Assembly (NCBI GenBank): GCA_022184915.1
Contig: JAGTJU010000002.1
Span: 248,001 to 312,000 of the forward strand
Length of the DNA: 64,000 bases
Direction of reading: 5' to 3'
Source: Myxococcales bacterium
GTDB lineage: Bacteria; Myxococcota_A; Polyangia; Fen-1088
The notes below the pieces were generated by a model. That model made no database searches, had not been told where the DNA came from, and worked only from the letters and a program-made list of their open reading frames with translations. Positions within the stretch are counted from its first letter, which is position 1; every line of letters starts with the position of its first letter. This document shows, piece by piece, positions 27,909 to 36,576 of this stretch. A program made the position numbers and the translations under genes.

Positions 27909-29681
27909 TCAAGGCGTGGGTTTGCGGAAACGGAAGGGCTTGGACAGCGCGATCTGCTCCATCAGGGCAGGGATCCGGGCGTCGTCGCCCGTAAAGCGCG
28001 CGACGACGCCTGCCAAAGCGGCCTCGTCGGCCTCTGTTTCATTCCGGCGCAGGCCGAAGCGGAAGAGTTGACGGGCGAAGCAGTCCTCGCCGGCTTTGCT
28101 GCGCCCCAGGGCTTCCAAGAAGGGAAGCGCGCTTTCGAAAGGCTGGGGCTCACCGTCGAGGTTCACGGTGGCCGTGGCGTCCACGGGCTGGTTGGCGTCT
28201 TGCGTGCGGTACTGTCCGATGCCGTCGTAGTGCTCGAAGAGAAAGCCGAGCGGGTCGAGAATGCCGTGACAGGTGGTGGCACAGGGATTGGTGGCGTGGT
28301 CGGCAAAGCGCTCACGGGTGGTGCCACCCGTATCGGCCGAGCGCGCCTCGGGCACGTTCGGGGGGGTCATGGGAAGGTGCCCGCAGAGCGCCTTGGCAAA
28401 CACCGCGTGCCCGCGGCGCACGGGGTGGGAGCCATCGCTTGCGCCATTGAGGGCCAAAAACGCGGCGCGTGTGAAGAGACCCCGCCGCTGGCCTGGGTCG
28501 AGCTCGAGGGAACCCGCCTGGGCGGCTCCGTAGAGCGGGCGGGTGCGGTCTTCGAGAAAAGCTTTGCGGCTTCCGTAAAGCTCGGTGAGATGCCCCCCGG
28601 TGTCGAACGCAGCGTGCTCGGCGAAGCGGGCGGTCTCGTCCACCACGGCCGCGAGCGTCTGCGCGGACCATGCGGGGTAGATGCTGGCCTGTTTGTCACG
28701 GGTGGGCAGCAGATCGAAGTCGAGCCAGTCCGCCACGAATCCGGAGAACTGGGAACGCGCCTTGGGTGACTCCAGCATACGCTTGACCTGGGTTTGCAGG
28801 CCCGCGTCGGTGGCCAGATTGCCCTCGGCGGCCGCAGTGAGCAGCTCGTCGTCGGGCATCGAGCCCCACAGAAAGTAGGATAGCCGCGAAGCCAGATGGT
28901 AGGGCCCGAGGGGCGTGAGTTCGCCGGCCGCCTGGCTCACGTCCTCTTCTTCCCAGTGGTAAAGGAAGTGCGGCGATTGAAGCACGGCTTCGATGACGAC
29001 CGCGACCGACTCGTGGAAGCTGAGCGTCCAGGTGGCCCGCGCCGTTTCGTAAAGCGCGGCGAAGCGCCCGGCCTCCTCGGGGCTCACGGGGCGGCGGAAG
29101 GCACGGCGGCCGAAGGTCTCGATGAAGGTGCGGGCACAGGAGGTCTCCGCGCCCGTCTGGGGCTGGCAGGGCAAAAGGCTCGCCATTTTCCCGGCGGCCT
29201 CTTTGGCCAGGCTCTCGGCCGCGTCGCGGAACAAGGTGGTGTCGTGGGTCGACACGACGCCGGGGCGTGCGAAGGCGAACGTCTGGTCCCGGTCGCTCGC
29301 GAACGTGGCGCCGGGGCGCTGGGCGGTGCCCAAAAGATCGCGGACCGTGTTGTCGTATTCGGCACGGGTGAGCCTGAAAAGCTGCAGGGGCTCGGCGCTG
29401 GGGGTGGGGCTCGCGCCGCCGCCACGACCCGTCCCGGGCGGCGTGCCGTCTCCGCCGGCGCCCGGGTTGGCCCGACCGCCCCCTCCGCCGCCGCCCAGAG
29501 GGGCCCCTCCGGTAGGTGACTCGTCGGTGGCCCCGTCACCCTCATCCACGCCCGAGCTGATGGAGCCCGAACACCCTGCCGGAAACGTGGCGGCGAGACA
29601 GGCCCAGGTGACGAGGTAGCCCGGGTGTCGCGGGCCCGAAATTGAACGGGGAGACCATCGCAGGCGTGGTTCGAACTTCAT
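27909..29681 (-). CDS. DUF1592 multidomain lipoprotein, module 1
   Basis: This 590-residue protein, started at ATG 29681, has a lipobox FPAGC (Cys37) and a Gly-rich linker, and then the set DUF1587 (LFRLTRAEYDNTVRDLLG), DUF1595 (TFIETFGRRAFRRPVS), DUF1592 (AVLQSPHFLYHWEEE, ASRLSYFLWGSMPDDELL), DUF1588 (FTRAAFLALNGASDGSHPVR) and DUF1585 (CFARQLFRFGLRRNETE). The DUF1588 part has NPCATTCHGILDPLGF, a C-x3-C-H in place of the C-x2-C-H (heme-c-like) of the other copies in this window. The set is known from Planctomycetes and Myxococcota, without a defined reaction. Followed by its DUF1552 partner. Confidence 0.9.
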   Translation of the reverse strand: MKFEPRLRWSPRSISGPRHPGYLVTWACLAATFPAGCSGSISSGVDEGDGATDESPTGGAPLGGGGGGGRANPGAGGDGTPPGTGRGGGASPTPSAEPLQLFRLTRAEYDNTVRDLLGTAQRPGATFASDRDQTFAFARPGVVSTHDTTLFRDAAESLAKEAAGKMASLLPCQPQTGAETSCARTFIETFGRRAFRRPVSPEEAGRFAALYETARATWTLSFHESVAVVIEAVLQSPHFLYHWEEEDVSQAAGELTPLGPYHLASRLSYFLWGSMPDDELLTAAAEGNLATDAGLQTQVKRMLESPKARSQFSGFVADWLDFDLLPTRDKQASIYPAWSAQTLAAVVDETARFAEHAAFDTGGHLTELYGSRKAFLEDRTRPLYGAAQAGSLELDPGQRRGLFTRAAFLALNGASDGSHPVRRGHAVFAKALCGHLPMTPPNVPEARSADTGGTTRERFADHATNPCATTCHGILDPLGFLFEHYDGIGQYRTQDANQPVDATATVNLDGEPQPFESALPFLEALGRSKAGEDCFARQLFRFGLRRNETEADEAALAGVVARFTGDDARIPALMEQIALSKPFRFRKPTP

Positions 29682-29900
29682 CCAGACGTTCCCTCGAGGG
29701 TGGGGCGGTGGGCCCGCAGGCCCGAAAACACAACCGACCTCTCTCAAATGTAGGGTCCTGCGAAGGATCTTCACGGGCTTTGCACGAATGATTGCGTTTG
29801 CCGTCCGGGCCGTGTGTCGGTGCGGGACCGCCCGCCCCGGGGGCGCCTCGGTCCCTTGCGGGTTGCATGGCCGCGGGGACGGGGGGAAAGTGACCGCCCC

Positions 29901-31328
29901 ATGTCCAACGGCCCCGCCGCCCCCGTGCCGCCTTCCTCGGCCGTACGGGCCTTTTTCTTCCTGTCCGGACCCGTGGCGGGGCTACTGGCCGCTGGCATGG
30001 CGCATCGCGCAGGGCTTTCCTCGGCGGCCGTGGTCACCGCGGGCGTGACGGCACTGTGTGCCGCCTGGTGGATCTTCGAGCCTCTGCCTCTTGCCGCCAC
30101 CTCGCTCCTGCCTTTCGTGGTGTTTCCAGCCGCCGGCGTGCTCTCCCACGAGCAGGTGGCGGCGGCCTACGGGCACACGCTCGTGCTGCTCTTTCTCGGT
30201 GGGTTTCTGCTCTCGGCGGGTATGGAACGTTCGGGGGCCCACGAACGCGTGGCGATGCTCATGGTCCGTGCGGTGGGGGGAGGGGGCCGGCGTTTGGTGT
30301 TGGGGTTCATGGTGGCGGCCGCGGCCACCAGTATGTGGATCTCCAATACGGCCACGACGTTGATGCTCCTGCCCATGGCGGCCGCGGCGGCGGCGCGCGT
30401 GGGCGATCCAGGCGTGTCGCGGGCTCTCATGTTGGGCATTGCTTACGCCTCCAGCATCGGGGGGCTGGGCACGCCCATCGGCTCGCCCCCCAACATCGTT
30501 TTCATGGCGATTTACAACGCCCAGTCGGGCGCCACGTTCAGCTTTGTCGACTGGATGAGGGTGGGCGTGCCCGTGGTGTTGGTGTTTACGCCGCTCGCCT
30601 GGTGGTGGCTCACCCGTCACGTGGGCCCCGTGCCCGTTGTGCCTCCCCCGCGCCCGGGCGCCTGGTCGGTGGGGCAAAAGCGGGTGCTCGGGGTGTTCGT
30701 CGCGGCCGCCGTTTTGTGGATCACCCGCACCTCCCCGGCCGGGGGCTGGAACGGGTGGCTCGAGGTCCTGTTTGCGTACCAAGGCAAAGGGGAGCTCGTG
30801 GGTGACAGCACGGTGGCGCTCGCCGGGGCGTTCGTGCTGTTTCTCATCCCGGACGGCCAGGGCGCCCGGCTTTTGGACTGGCCCACGGCCGAGCGGATCC
30901 CCTGGGGCATTCTCTTGCTCTTCGGCGGGGGCATCGCGATTGCACAAGCCTTCTCGGCCTCCGGGCTCTCGGCCGCCCTGGGGGGCGCGCTCGACGGCCT
31001 GACCCGTCTGCCCCCCCTGGTGATGATCGCAGGCGTCTGTCTGGTGGTGACCTTCCTCACCGAGGTCACCAGCAACACCGCCACCGCGAACGTCATCATG
31101 CCGATCCTCATGGCCGCGGCGCTTGCGGCCGACGTGAAGGCCCCCTTGCTCATGGTGCCCGCGGCGCTTTCGTGTAGCTGCGCCTTCATGCTGCCCGTAG
31201 CCACGCCCCCGAACGCCGTGGTGTTCGGGGCTGGTTACGTGACCGTCAAAGACATGGCGCGCGCGGGCCTCGTGCTGAACCTCATGGGGGTGGTGCTGAT
31301 CTCGCTCCTCTCCTGGCTCCTGCTCTAA
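29901..31328 (+). CDS. SLC13/DASS-family sodium-coupled anion transporter
   Basis: This 475-residue membrane protein takes up di- or tricarboxylates, or sulfate, with Na+. Both symmetry-related Ser-Asn-Thr motifs of the family are present: SMWISNTATTLMLLP near residue 140 and TEVTSNTATANVIMP near residue 395. PIGSPPNIVFM and PVATPPNAVVFG are the paired substrate loops. I chose the ATG at 29901 over an upstream start because the added residues would be Arg/Gly-rich and not membrane-like. It is transcribed divergently from the DUF1592 gene (219-base gap) and converges with an SDR gene. Confidence 0.9.
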   Translation: MSNGPAAPVPPSSAVRAFFFLSGPVAGLLAAGMAHRAGLSSAAVVTAGVTALCAAWWIFEPLPLAATSLLPFVVFPAAGVLSHEQVAAAYGHTLVLLFLGGFLLSAGMERSGAHERVAMLMVRAVGGGGRRLVLGFMVAAAATSMWISNTATTLMLLPMAAAAAARVGDPGVSRALMLGIAYASSIGGLGTPIGSPPNIVFMAIYNAQSGATFSFVDWMRVGVPVVLVFTPLAWWWLTRHVGPVPVVPPPRPGAWSVGQKRVLGVFVAAAVLWITRTSPAGGWNGWLEVLFAYQGKGELVGDSTVALAGAFVLFLIPDGQGARLLDWPTAERIPWGILLLFGGGIAIAQAFSASGLSAALGGALDGLTRLPPLVMIAGVCLVVTFLTEVTSNTATANVIMPILMAAALAADVKAPLLMVPAALSCSCAFMLPVATPPNAVVFGAGYVTVKDMARAGLVLNLMGVVLISLLSWLLL

Positions 31329-31334
31329 TCTTAA

Positions 31335-32174
31335 TCACAGGAAGAGATCGGGCAGGAGGTCCGCCGTGGGGTCCACCGCGTAGGACGCGAAGTCGTCGAC
31401 GCCTGCCTCGCGCAACACGTCCTCGTCGATGAAGAAGTTGCCCGTGCAGGTGCGACCCTCGCGCAGGAAAATCGCGTGAGCGGCGTCGGCCACGATGGCT
31501 GGATGCCGCGAGCCCTTGATCGCCTCGTCGCCCCCCAGCAGGTTGCGCACGGCCGCGGTGGCGATCGTGGTGCGCGGCCACAGAGCGTTGACGCCGATGC
31601 CTCGGGCCCGGAACTCCTCTGCGAAGCCCAGCACGCACAGGCTCATGCCGAACTTCGACAGGGAGTACGCCACGTGGGGGCCGAAGTGACGGGGTTCGAG
31701 GTGAAGCGGGGGCGACATCATCAGGACGTGGGGGTTCTCGGCGCGCGCCAGGTGAGGCAAGCAGGCCTGGGTGCACGCGTAGGTGCCGCGCACGTTGATC
31801 GTATGCATCAGGTCGAAGCGCTTGAGCGGTGTTTCGGGGGTGCGGCCGAGGGAGATGGCGCTGGCGTTGTTCACCAGAATGTCGATGCCGCCAAAGGTGT
31901 CCACGGCCGCCTTCACGGCGGACGCAATCTGGGCCTCGTCTCGTACGTCCAGGATCACGGGCAGGGCGTGTCCGCCGGCGGCCTCGATCGCGGCGGCGGC
32001 GGTGTAAATGGTGCCCGGCAGCTTCGGGTGTGCTTCGGTGGTCTTGGCCGCCACCACCACGTTGGCCCCGTCCTGGGCGGCCCGCAAGCCTATGGCCAGG
32101 CCGATGCCGCGGCTCGCGCCGGTGATGAACAGGGTCTTTCCCCGCAGCGACCGTTTGTCTTCCGAGTGGGGCAT
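31335..32174 (-). CDS. Short-chain dehydrogenase (HSDL2-like)
   Basis: This 279-residue classical SDR has the cofactor loop TGASRGIGLAIGL (residues 19-31), NNASAISLG, a Ser in MMSPPLHL and the catalytic pair YSLSK, in the order found in hydroxysteroid dehydrogenase-like protein 2. In that family the SDR can be followed by an SCP2 lipid-binding domain, which is absent here. AKTTEAHPKLPGTIY after strand 2 is also HSDL2-like. The natural substrate is unknown; fatty-acyl or steroid-like alcohols are likely. Its stop is 6 bases from the end of the convergent transporter gene. Confidence 0.85.
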   Translation of the reverse strand: MPHSEDKRSLRGKTLFITGASRGIGLAIGLRAAQDGANVVVAAKTTEAHPKLPGTIYTAAAAIEAAGGHALPVILDVRDEAQIASAVKAAVDTFGGIDILVNNASAISLGRTPETPLKRFDLMHTINVRGTYACTQACLPHLARAENPHVLMMSPPLHLEPRHFGPHVAYSLSKFGMSLCVLGFAEEFRARGIGVNALWPRTTIATAAVRNLLGGDEAIKGSRHPAIVADAAHAIFLREGRTCTGNFFIDEDVLREAGVDDFASYAVDPTADLLPDLFL

Positions 32175-32441
32175 CGGGGAAGTGTCCCATGGCTGCCGCG
32201 GAAATTCACCCGCTCCGCGCGCCCCTTGGGCCCGCTTGGCTTCGCCGCCCGTGTTGACGGCGACACGCCCAGCCGGTAGGTGAAGGCCAGTTCATGCCCA
32301 TGAACGACTCCCCCCTTCGATTCGTCGCGTGCGCTTTGGCCCGATCGCCCCGCGTCCTGCGGCGCTCCGTGGCATCCAAAGGGCGCGTGGCTCTCTCCGC
32401 GTAAAAAGCGACAAACGAACATGAACGACAAGGTCCCTCAC

Positions 32442-33779
32442 ATGAAGCGCGCGCTCGGGGCCCTGGCCCTGTCCGTGGTTTTGGTCCCTGCCGTGGCCAA
32501 GGCCCAGCCGGCGCCCCAGCCCCTGACGCTCGAGGCCGCCGTCAAGACCGCGCTCGAGCGCGGCCGTCCGGTGGCATCGGCGGGATTCGGGGTGACCGCG
32601 GCCGAAAAGCGCCTGGGCGCGGCCAAGGCGCAGCGGCTGCCGAAGCTGCGGGCCGACGCCAACCTTCTTTACTGGGACCGAGCCCTCGAAGCCTCCTTCG
32701 GGGGCGGCATGCCCAGCACGCCCGGCATGCCTGCACCAACGATCGTGGTGCGCGACAGACTGACCTCCAGCGTATCGCTCACCCTGGCACAGCCGCTCAC
32801 CGGCCTGCTCGCGCTGAACCGCAACGTGCAGGTGCAAAACGCGGCGCTCACCGGCGCCCGGTCGACGTGGGTGCAAGCGCGGCTCGATGCGGCCCAGCGT
32901 GCCGCCGAATCCTACCTGCGTCTGCTGCAAGCCAAGGCCTTGGCCGCGGTCGCCGCGCAGAGCCTCACGCAGACCGAGGCGCAGCTCAAGCTGGCGCAGA
33001 CCCTCGAGAGCGCGGGTGCCCTGGCCCACGTTGACGTGCTGCGCCTGACCTCCGCGCGCGACAACGCTCGCCAAAATCAGCTGAGGGCCCACACGGGCGA
33101 GGAGGTAGCCCAAGCGGGCCTGGCTTTGTCCTTGAACCTTCCTCTCGATACGCGCTTCGCCCCTCTCGACGATCTTCCCGAAAAGCCTGTCTTGACCCGG
33201 CTCGAGCTCGACGCTGCCGTGAACACGGCGGTCGAAAACCGACCCGAACTGGCTGTGGCCGAGGTTCAGCAGGTCCAGGCACAGGCGGCGCGCCAGATCG
33301 CGGTGTCGAACCTCATTCCCACCGTCAACGCGCTCGGCACCTACCAGAACACGCAGGGGCAGGGGCCTTTCGTGCCCGAGAACGCCTGGTACGTGGGCCT
33401 CAACCTCAGCTGGGACATCTGGGACTGGGGCAAAAACTGGAAAGACGCCAAGGCCGCCGAGGCCCAGGTGCAGCAGGCCCAGCTGGCCCGCGAGGCGCTG
33501 CGAGACCAGATCGCCTTCGAGGTGCGCCGGGCTCTGCTCGAGACCACGAACGCGTTCGAGTCGCTCGAGGTTGCCCAATCGGCGCTTGCGGCGGCCGAAG
33601 AGGCTTACCGCATCCAGAACCTGCGCTTCAAGGAAGGCGCCGCTACCACGACGGACCTCATCGACGTGGAATCGGACGTGTCGCGGGCGCGCAACACGTA
33701 CGCCCAGGCCCGGTACGACTACTACCTCGCGCAGGCCAACCTGGCGCGCGTGCTGGGCAAGCTGGCCCCCGCGGCCTGA
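32442..33779 (+). CDS. TolC-like outer membrane efflux protein
   Basis: This 445-residue protein has a signal peptide (MKRALGALALSVVLVP, cleavage after AVAKA) and two outer-membrane-efflux-protein repeats rich in Ala/Gln/Leu coiled helices (LDAAQRAAESYLRLLQAKAL, and FEVRRALLETTNAFESLE). ENAWYVGLNLSWDIWDWG is the beta-barrel and equatorial part of the second repeat. I chose ATG 32442 because AAGG lies nine bases upstream; ATG 32421 would place seven extra residues before the signal. TolC proteins form the outer-membrane duct of tripartite exporters; no fusion protein or RND pump is adjacent. Confidence 0.88.
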   Translation: MKRALGALALSVVLVPAVAKAQPAPQPLTLEAAVKTALERGRPVASAGFGVTAAEKRLGAAKAQRLPKLRADANLLYWDRALEASFGGGMPSTPGMPAPTIVVRDRLTSSVSLTLAQPLTGLLALNRNVQVQNAALTGARSTWVQARLDAAQRAAESYLRLLQAKALAAVAAQSLTQTEAQLKLAQTLESAGALAHVDVLRLTSARDNARQNQLRAHTGEEVAQAGLALSLNLPLDTRFAPLDDLPEKPVLTRLELDAAVNTAVENRPELAVAEVQQVQAQAARQIAVSNLIPTVNALGTYQNTQGQGPFVPENAWYVGLNLSWDIWDWGKNWKDAKAAEAQVQQAQLAREALRDQIAFEVRRALLETTNAFESLEVAQSALAAAEEAYRIQNLRFKEGAATTTDLIDVESDVSRARNTYAQARYDYYLAQANLARVLGKLAPAA

Positions 33780-33796
33780 GCGTCACCGAGCCGATC

Positions 33797-34474
33797 GTGG
33801 TCGCAGAGGCTCCGCGGGTCACCCGCACCATCGTGCAGGGCGATGCTCTGGCCTGGCTGGCGTCCACACCCACGCAGCCCGGGGTGAGCGTGGTGACCTC
33901 GTTGCCGGACGTCTCCGAGGTGCCCGAGCGAGGCTTCGAGGGGTGGCGTGCGTTTTTCTTTCAGGCCGCCGCGGCGGTGGCGGCCTGGGTGCCCGACGAG
34001 GGCGTAGCCATCTTCTTTCAAAGCGACATCAAGGTGGAGGGGCGGTGGATCGACAAGGGCTACTGGGTGCAGCGCGCGCTCGAAGACGCCCAGCTGCCTT
34101 TGCTCTGGCACAAGATCGTATGCCGCAAGCCCGCGGGTACGGTGACCCATGGCCGGGCGAGCTACTCGCACATGCTGTGCTTTTCCCGTGGCGTGCGGCA
34201 CGACGCTGCGCTCAGCACGGCGGACGTGATTCCCGCCGCCGGGCACATGCCCTGGAGCCGGGCCATGGGCGCGGCGGCGTGCCTCGATGCGTGCCGTTTC
34301 GTCCAGCGTGAGACCCGCTGCCATACGGTGCTCGATCCCTTTTGCGGCCACGGCACCGCGCTGGCGGTGGCGAACCTCGTGGGGCTTCACGGCTTGGGTG
34401 TCGAGCTGAGCGCGCGCAAGTGCCGCCGCGCCCGCACTTTGCGCTTCGAGAGCCTCGACGCGCTCTTTTGCTGA
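33797..34474 (+). CDS. Permuted class I methyltransferase (DNA/RNA-methylase-like)
   Basis: In this 225-residue protein the SAM site is at the C-terminal end: VLDPFCGHGTALAVANLVGLHGLGVELS, as in N4/N6 DNA methylases. The position of the catalytic (D/N)PP(Y/F) motif is taken by TSLPDVSEVP near residue 35. Without the DPPY core the target may be other than DNA, and a role in RNA modification is plausible since a DTW tRNA-modification gene follows. The start is GTG at 33797, 17 bases after the tolC stop. Related bacterial and plant proteins exist without a known substrate. Confidence 0.65.
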   Translation: MVAEAPRVTRTIVQGDALAWLASTPTQPGVSVVTSLPDVSEVPERGFEGWRAFFFQAAAAVAAWVPDEGVAIFFQSDIKVEGRWIDKGYWVQRALEDAQLPLLWHKIVCRKPAGTVTHGRASYSHMLCFSRGVRHDAALSTADVIPAAGHMPWSRAMGAAACLDACRFVQRETRCHTVLDPFCGHGTALAVANLVGLHGLGVELSARKCRRARTLRFESLDALFC

Positions 34475-34569
34475 AGCGCGCCGCAGGTTGGACCTGCCTT
34501 GGTCTTCCGGCGTCCGGCTTTCCCTTGCGGGCCAAGGCGCAACATCTCATGCTGGGAGCCTTTTCCCGC

Positions 34570-35799
34570 ATGGATCTCGAAGAGCCCTCGGCTGCCGCCT
34601 CGCCCCCTCCCCGGCGCCCCACCTGCCCAAACTGCTTGCGGCCCGCCCGCGTCTGCGTGTGCCTGCAGCTGCCTTCCTTGACCACCGCGTTGACACGCGT
34701 GCTGTTGCTGCAGCATCCCCGCGAGAGCCGCACCGGCATCGGTACGGCCCGCCTGGCGCATTTGTCGCTGCCGGGGTCGTTGCTCAAGGCCGGGCTCGAT
34801 TTCTCGCAGGATCCCGAGGTCCAGGCTGCGGTCGCGGCGCACCCGGCGTACGTGTTGTTTCCGGGCCCGGACGCGATCGCCATCGACGCGCTTCCGCAGG
34901 GCGAGCCGCTCACGCTCGTGGTGGTGGACGGAACGTGGTGGCAAGCCAAGAAGCTCATCACACTGAACCCCTGGCTGGTGGCCCTGCCGCGTGTGGCGTT
35001 CTCGCCGCGCCGTCCAAGCGACTATCGCATTCGCAGGCAGCCGGCCGCGCATTGCGTGTCCACCATTGAAGCCCTGGCGGAGGTGCTGTCGTGCCGCGAG
35101 CCCCAGGGCGCCCGTTTCGAGCGTTTGCTCGACCCCTTCCGCGCGATGGTGGATCTGCAGGTGGGCTTTCGCGAGGCGATGGGGGTCTCCCGGCATCGGG
35201 GCCGCAAGCGCCCCCGCGACAAGCGCCGTCCCACGTTGCCTGAGACCTTGCGGGAGCTCTGGCCTCGTCTGGTGTTCGTCCAAGGGGAGGCCAACGCGTG
35301 GCCCGCCCGTCACCCTGACCGCCCGCCTGCGGACCTCGTGCACTGGGTGGCCCAGAGGGCGGCTTCGCCCGGCGAGCGCTTCGAGGCCATCATCGCCCCC
35401 GCGCATGCGCTTGCGCCCTCCACCGCCCGCTACGTCGAGCTGCCTGAAACGAGCCTTGGAACCGGGACGCCGCCCCATCAAGTGGCCGCCGCCTGGACGC
35501 GCTTTGTGCGCCCCGATGATGTTCTATGTGCGTTCGGCGTCTATCACCTGGGCGTGGGCATGGAGCAAGGGATCGTACAGCTGCCGCGAGGGCAGGCGCT
35601 GCCCGCTTCCGGAGAGGGGCTGGACGCAGGGTTCATTGATCTTCGAAACGCGCTCTCGCAGCACCTCAAGCAGAAGCTGGCACAGGTCGAGGACACCCCT
35701 GCGCAGGTCGGGGTGCTTCCGGGCCCTCCGGCAGGGCCGGGGCGGGCCCATCGACGGTTGGCAGCCCTGCGGGCCGTGGCCGAATCGCTGGTGGCGTAA
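34570..35799 (+). CDS. DTW-domain protein (probable tRNA acp3U transferase) with long C-terminal extension
   Basis: The first 230 residues carry the DTW domain: the zinc-like Cys set TCPNCLRPARVCVC, LLLQHPRESR, VVVDGTWWQAKKL (a DTW-type motif with the Asp and Trp) and LVALPRVAF. In E. coli, TapT of this family adds the 3-amino-3-carboxypropyl group to U47 of tRNA using SAM. The protein goes on for about 180 more residues (LVFVQGEANAWPARHPDRPP and later VLCAFGVYHLGVGME), nearly doubling the usual length. Start choice between ATG 34570 and 34549 is uncertain; earlier in-frame codons overlap the preceding methyltransferase. The extension is not recognised. Confidence 0.8.
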   Translation: MDLEEPSAAASPPPRRPTCPNCLRPARVCVCLQLPSLTTALTRVLLLQHPRESRTGIGTARLAHLSLPGSLLKAGLDFSQDPEVQAAVAAHPAYVLFPGPDAIAIDALPQGEPLTLVVVDGTWWQAKKLITLNPWLVALPRVAFSPRRPSDYRIRRQPAAHCVSTIEALAEVLSCREPQGARFERLLDPFRAMVDLQVGFREAMGVSRHRGRKRPRDKRRPTLPETLRELWPRLVFVQGEANAWPARHPDRPPADLVHWVAQRAASPGERFEAIIAPAHALAPSTARYVELPETSLGTGTPPHQVAAAWTRFVRPDDVLCAFGVYHLGVGMEQGIVQLPRGQALPASGEGLDAGFIDLRNALSQHLKQKLAQVEDTPAQVGVLPGPPAGPGRAHRRLAALRAVAESLVA

Positions 35800-35808
35800 A
35801 CGGTGCCG

Positions 35809-36465
35809 TCAGGCCAGGTCGTGGCCCTCGACGGGGGCGGGCGCGGCAGAGGCGGGGCCGGGGTCGTGGTGAAGCAACGACTGGAGCAGGGCCTCCGTGC
35901 GGGCCACGGCTTGCAAGCGGTTGCTGACCGGGGGGATGCGGGGAGGGCTATCGTCGTCGCCACTGGCGGCGGTGAGGCCGAAGAAAACACCGGAGGTCAA
36001 CACCACGTCGCCCAAGGGCACGAGCCTCGTGGCGATGAGAATGCCCGGCTTGGCCTTGCTCCAGAATCCCTTCTCGCGCACACGGGCCGTTTGGCCATTC
36101 GATACGTCTTCCAGCTCGACCTCGTCCTCCGAGAGCTGCTGGAGCACCTTGTGGATGGTGAACGAGGACTGCGCCAAGCTGTCGAGGAAACGCTCTTCGA
36201 TCGACCCGGTCTCGGGCGGGTGCTGCACCATGTACCGTTCGAGCGCCGTGGTGCCGTTGCGGGCGAAGTCGAGCATGCAGTACTGCAGGAACGTGAGCCC
36301 CGCGGTCGCGTCCTCTTCGTCCAGATACACGCTGCCGTGTTGCCAGAGCTTGAGGCGCTTGGCCGCGGCCTGGATCGTCGCGCTGGAGACGTACTTGGTG
36401 AGATCGGAGAGCAGCTGCGAGCGGAACTCGCGTACGGCTTCCAGGTCGAGGGCAACGTCGGTCAT
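35809..36465 (-). CDS. Hypothetical protein
   Basis: I do not recognise a family for this 218-residue protein. It starts at ATG 36465, preceded by AGGAAGG. The N-terminal two-thirds is predicted helical and acidic (TDVALDLEAVREFRSQLLSD, then MVQHPPETGSIEERFLDSLA), and EVELEDVSNGQTARVREKGFWSK looks like a small beta domain. The C-terminus has Ala/Pro and a short His/Asp part. It has no signal or membrane helix, so it is probably cytoplasmic. It follows GGT-like gene direction only loosely (111 bases downstream of its stop) and may be monocistronic. Confidence 0.7.
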   Translation of the reverse strand: MTDVALDLEAVREFRSQLLSDLTKYVSSATIQAAAKRLKLWQHGSVYLDEEDATAGLTFLQYCMLDFARNGTTALERYMVQHPPETGSIEERFLDSLAQSSFTIHKVLQQLSEDEVELEDVSNGQTARVREKGFWSKAKPGILIATRLVPLGDVVLTSGVFFGLTAASGDDDSPPRIPPVSNRLQAVARTEALLQSLLHHDPGPASAAPAPVEGHDLA

Positions 36466-36576
36466 GAACGTCAACCTTCCTAGCGCGAAGTGCGGGGGCA
36501 GGGAAAGGGCCGAAATGTAAAGACGCACGCGGGCGCTTTTGGCGCGTTTGCCGCCTTTACGAGCTCCGAACGTGCG

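Noticed and set aside
32254-32282. TTGACG-N17-TAGGTG as promoter of the TolC-like gene
   Set aside because: The spacing is right but the -10 box is poor, and the patch is GC-rich, so support is too weak.
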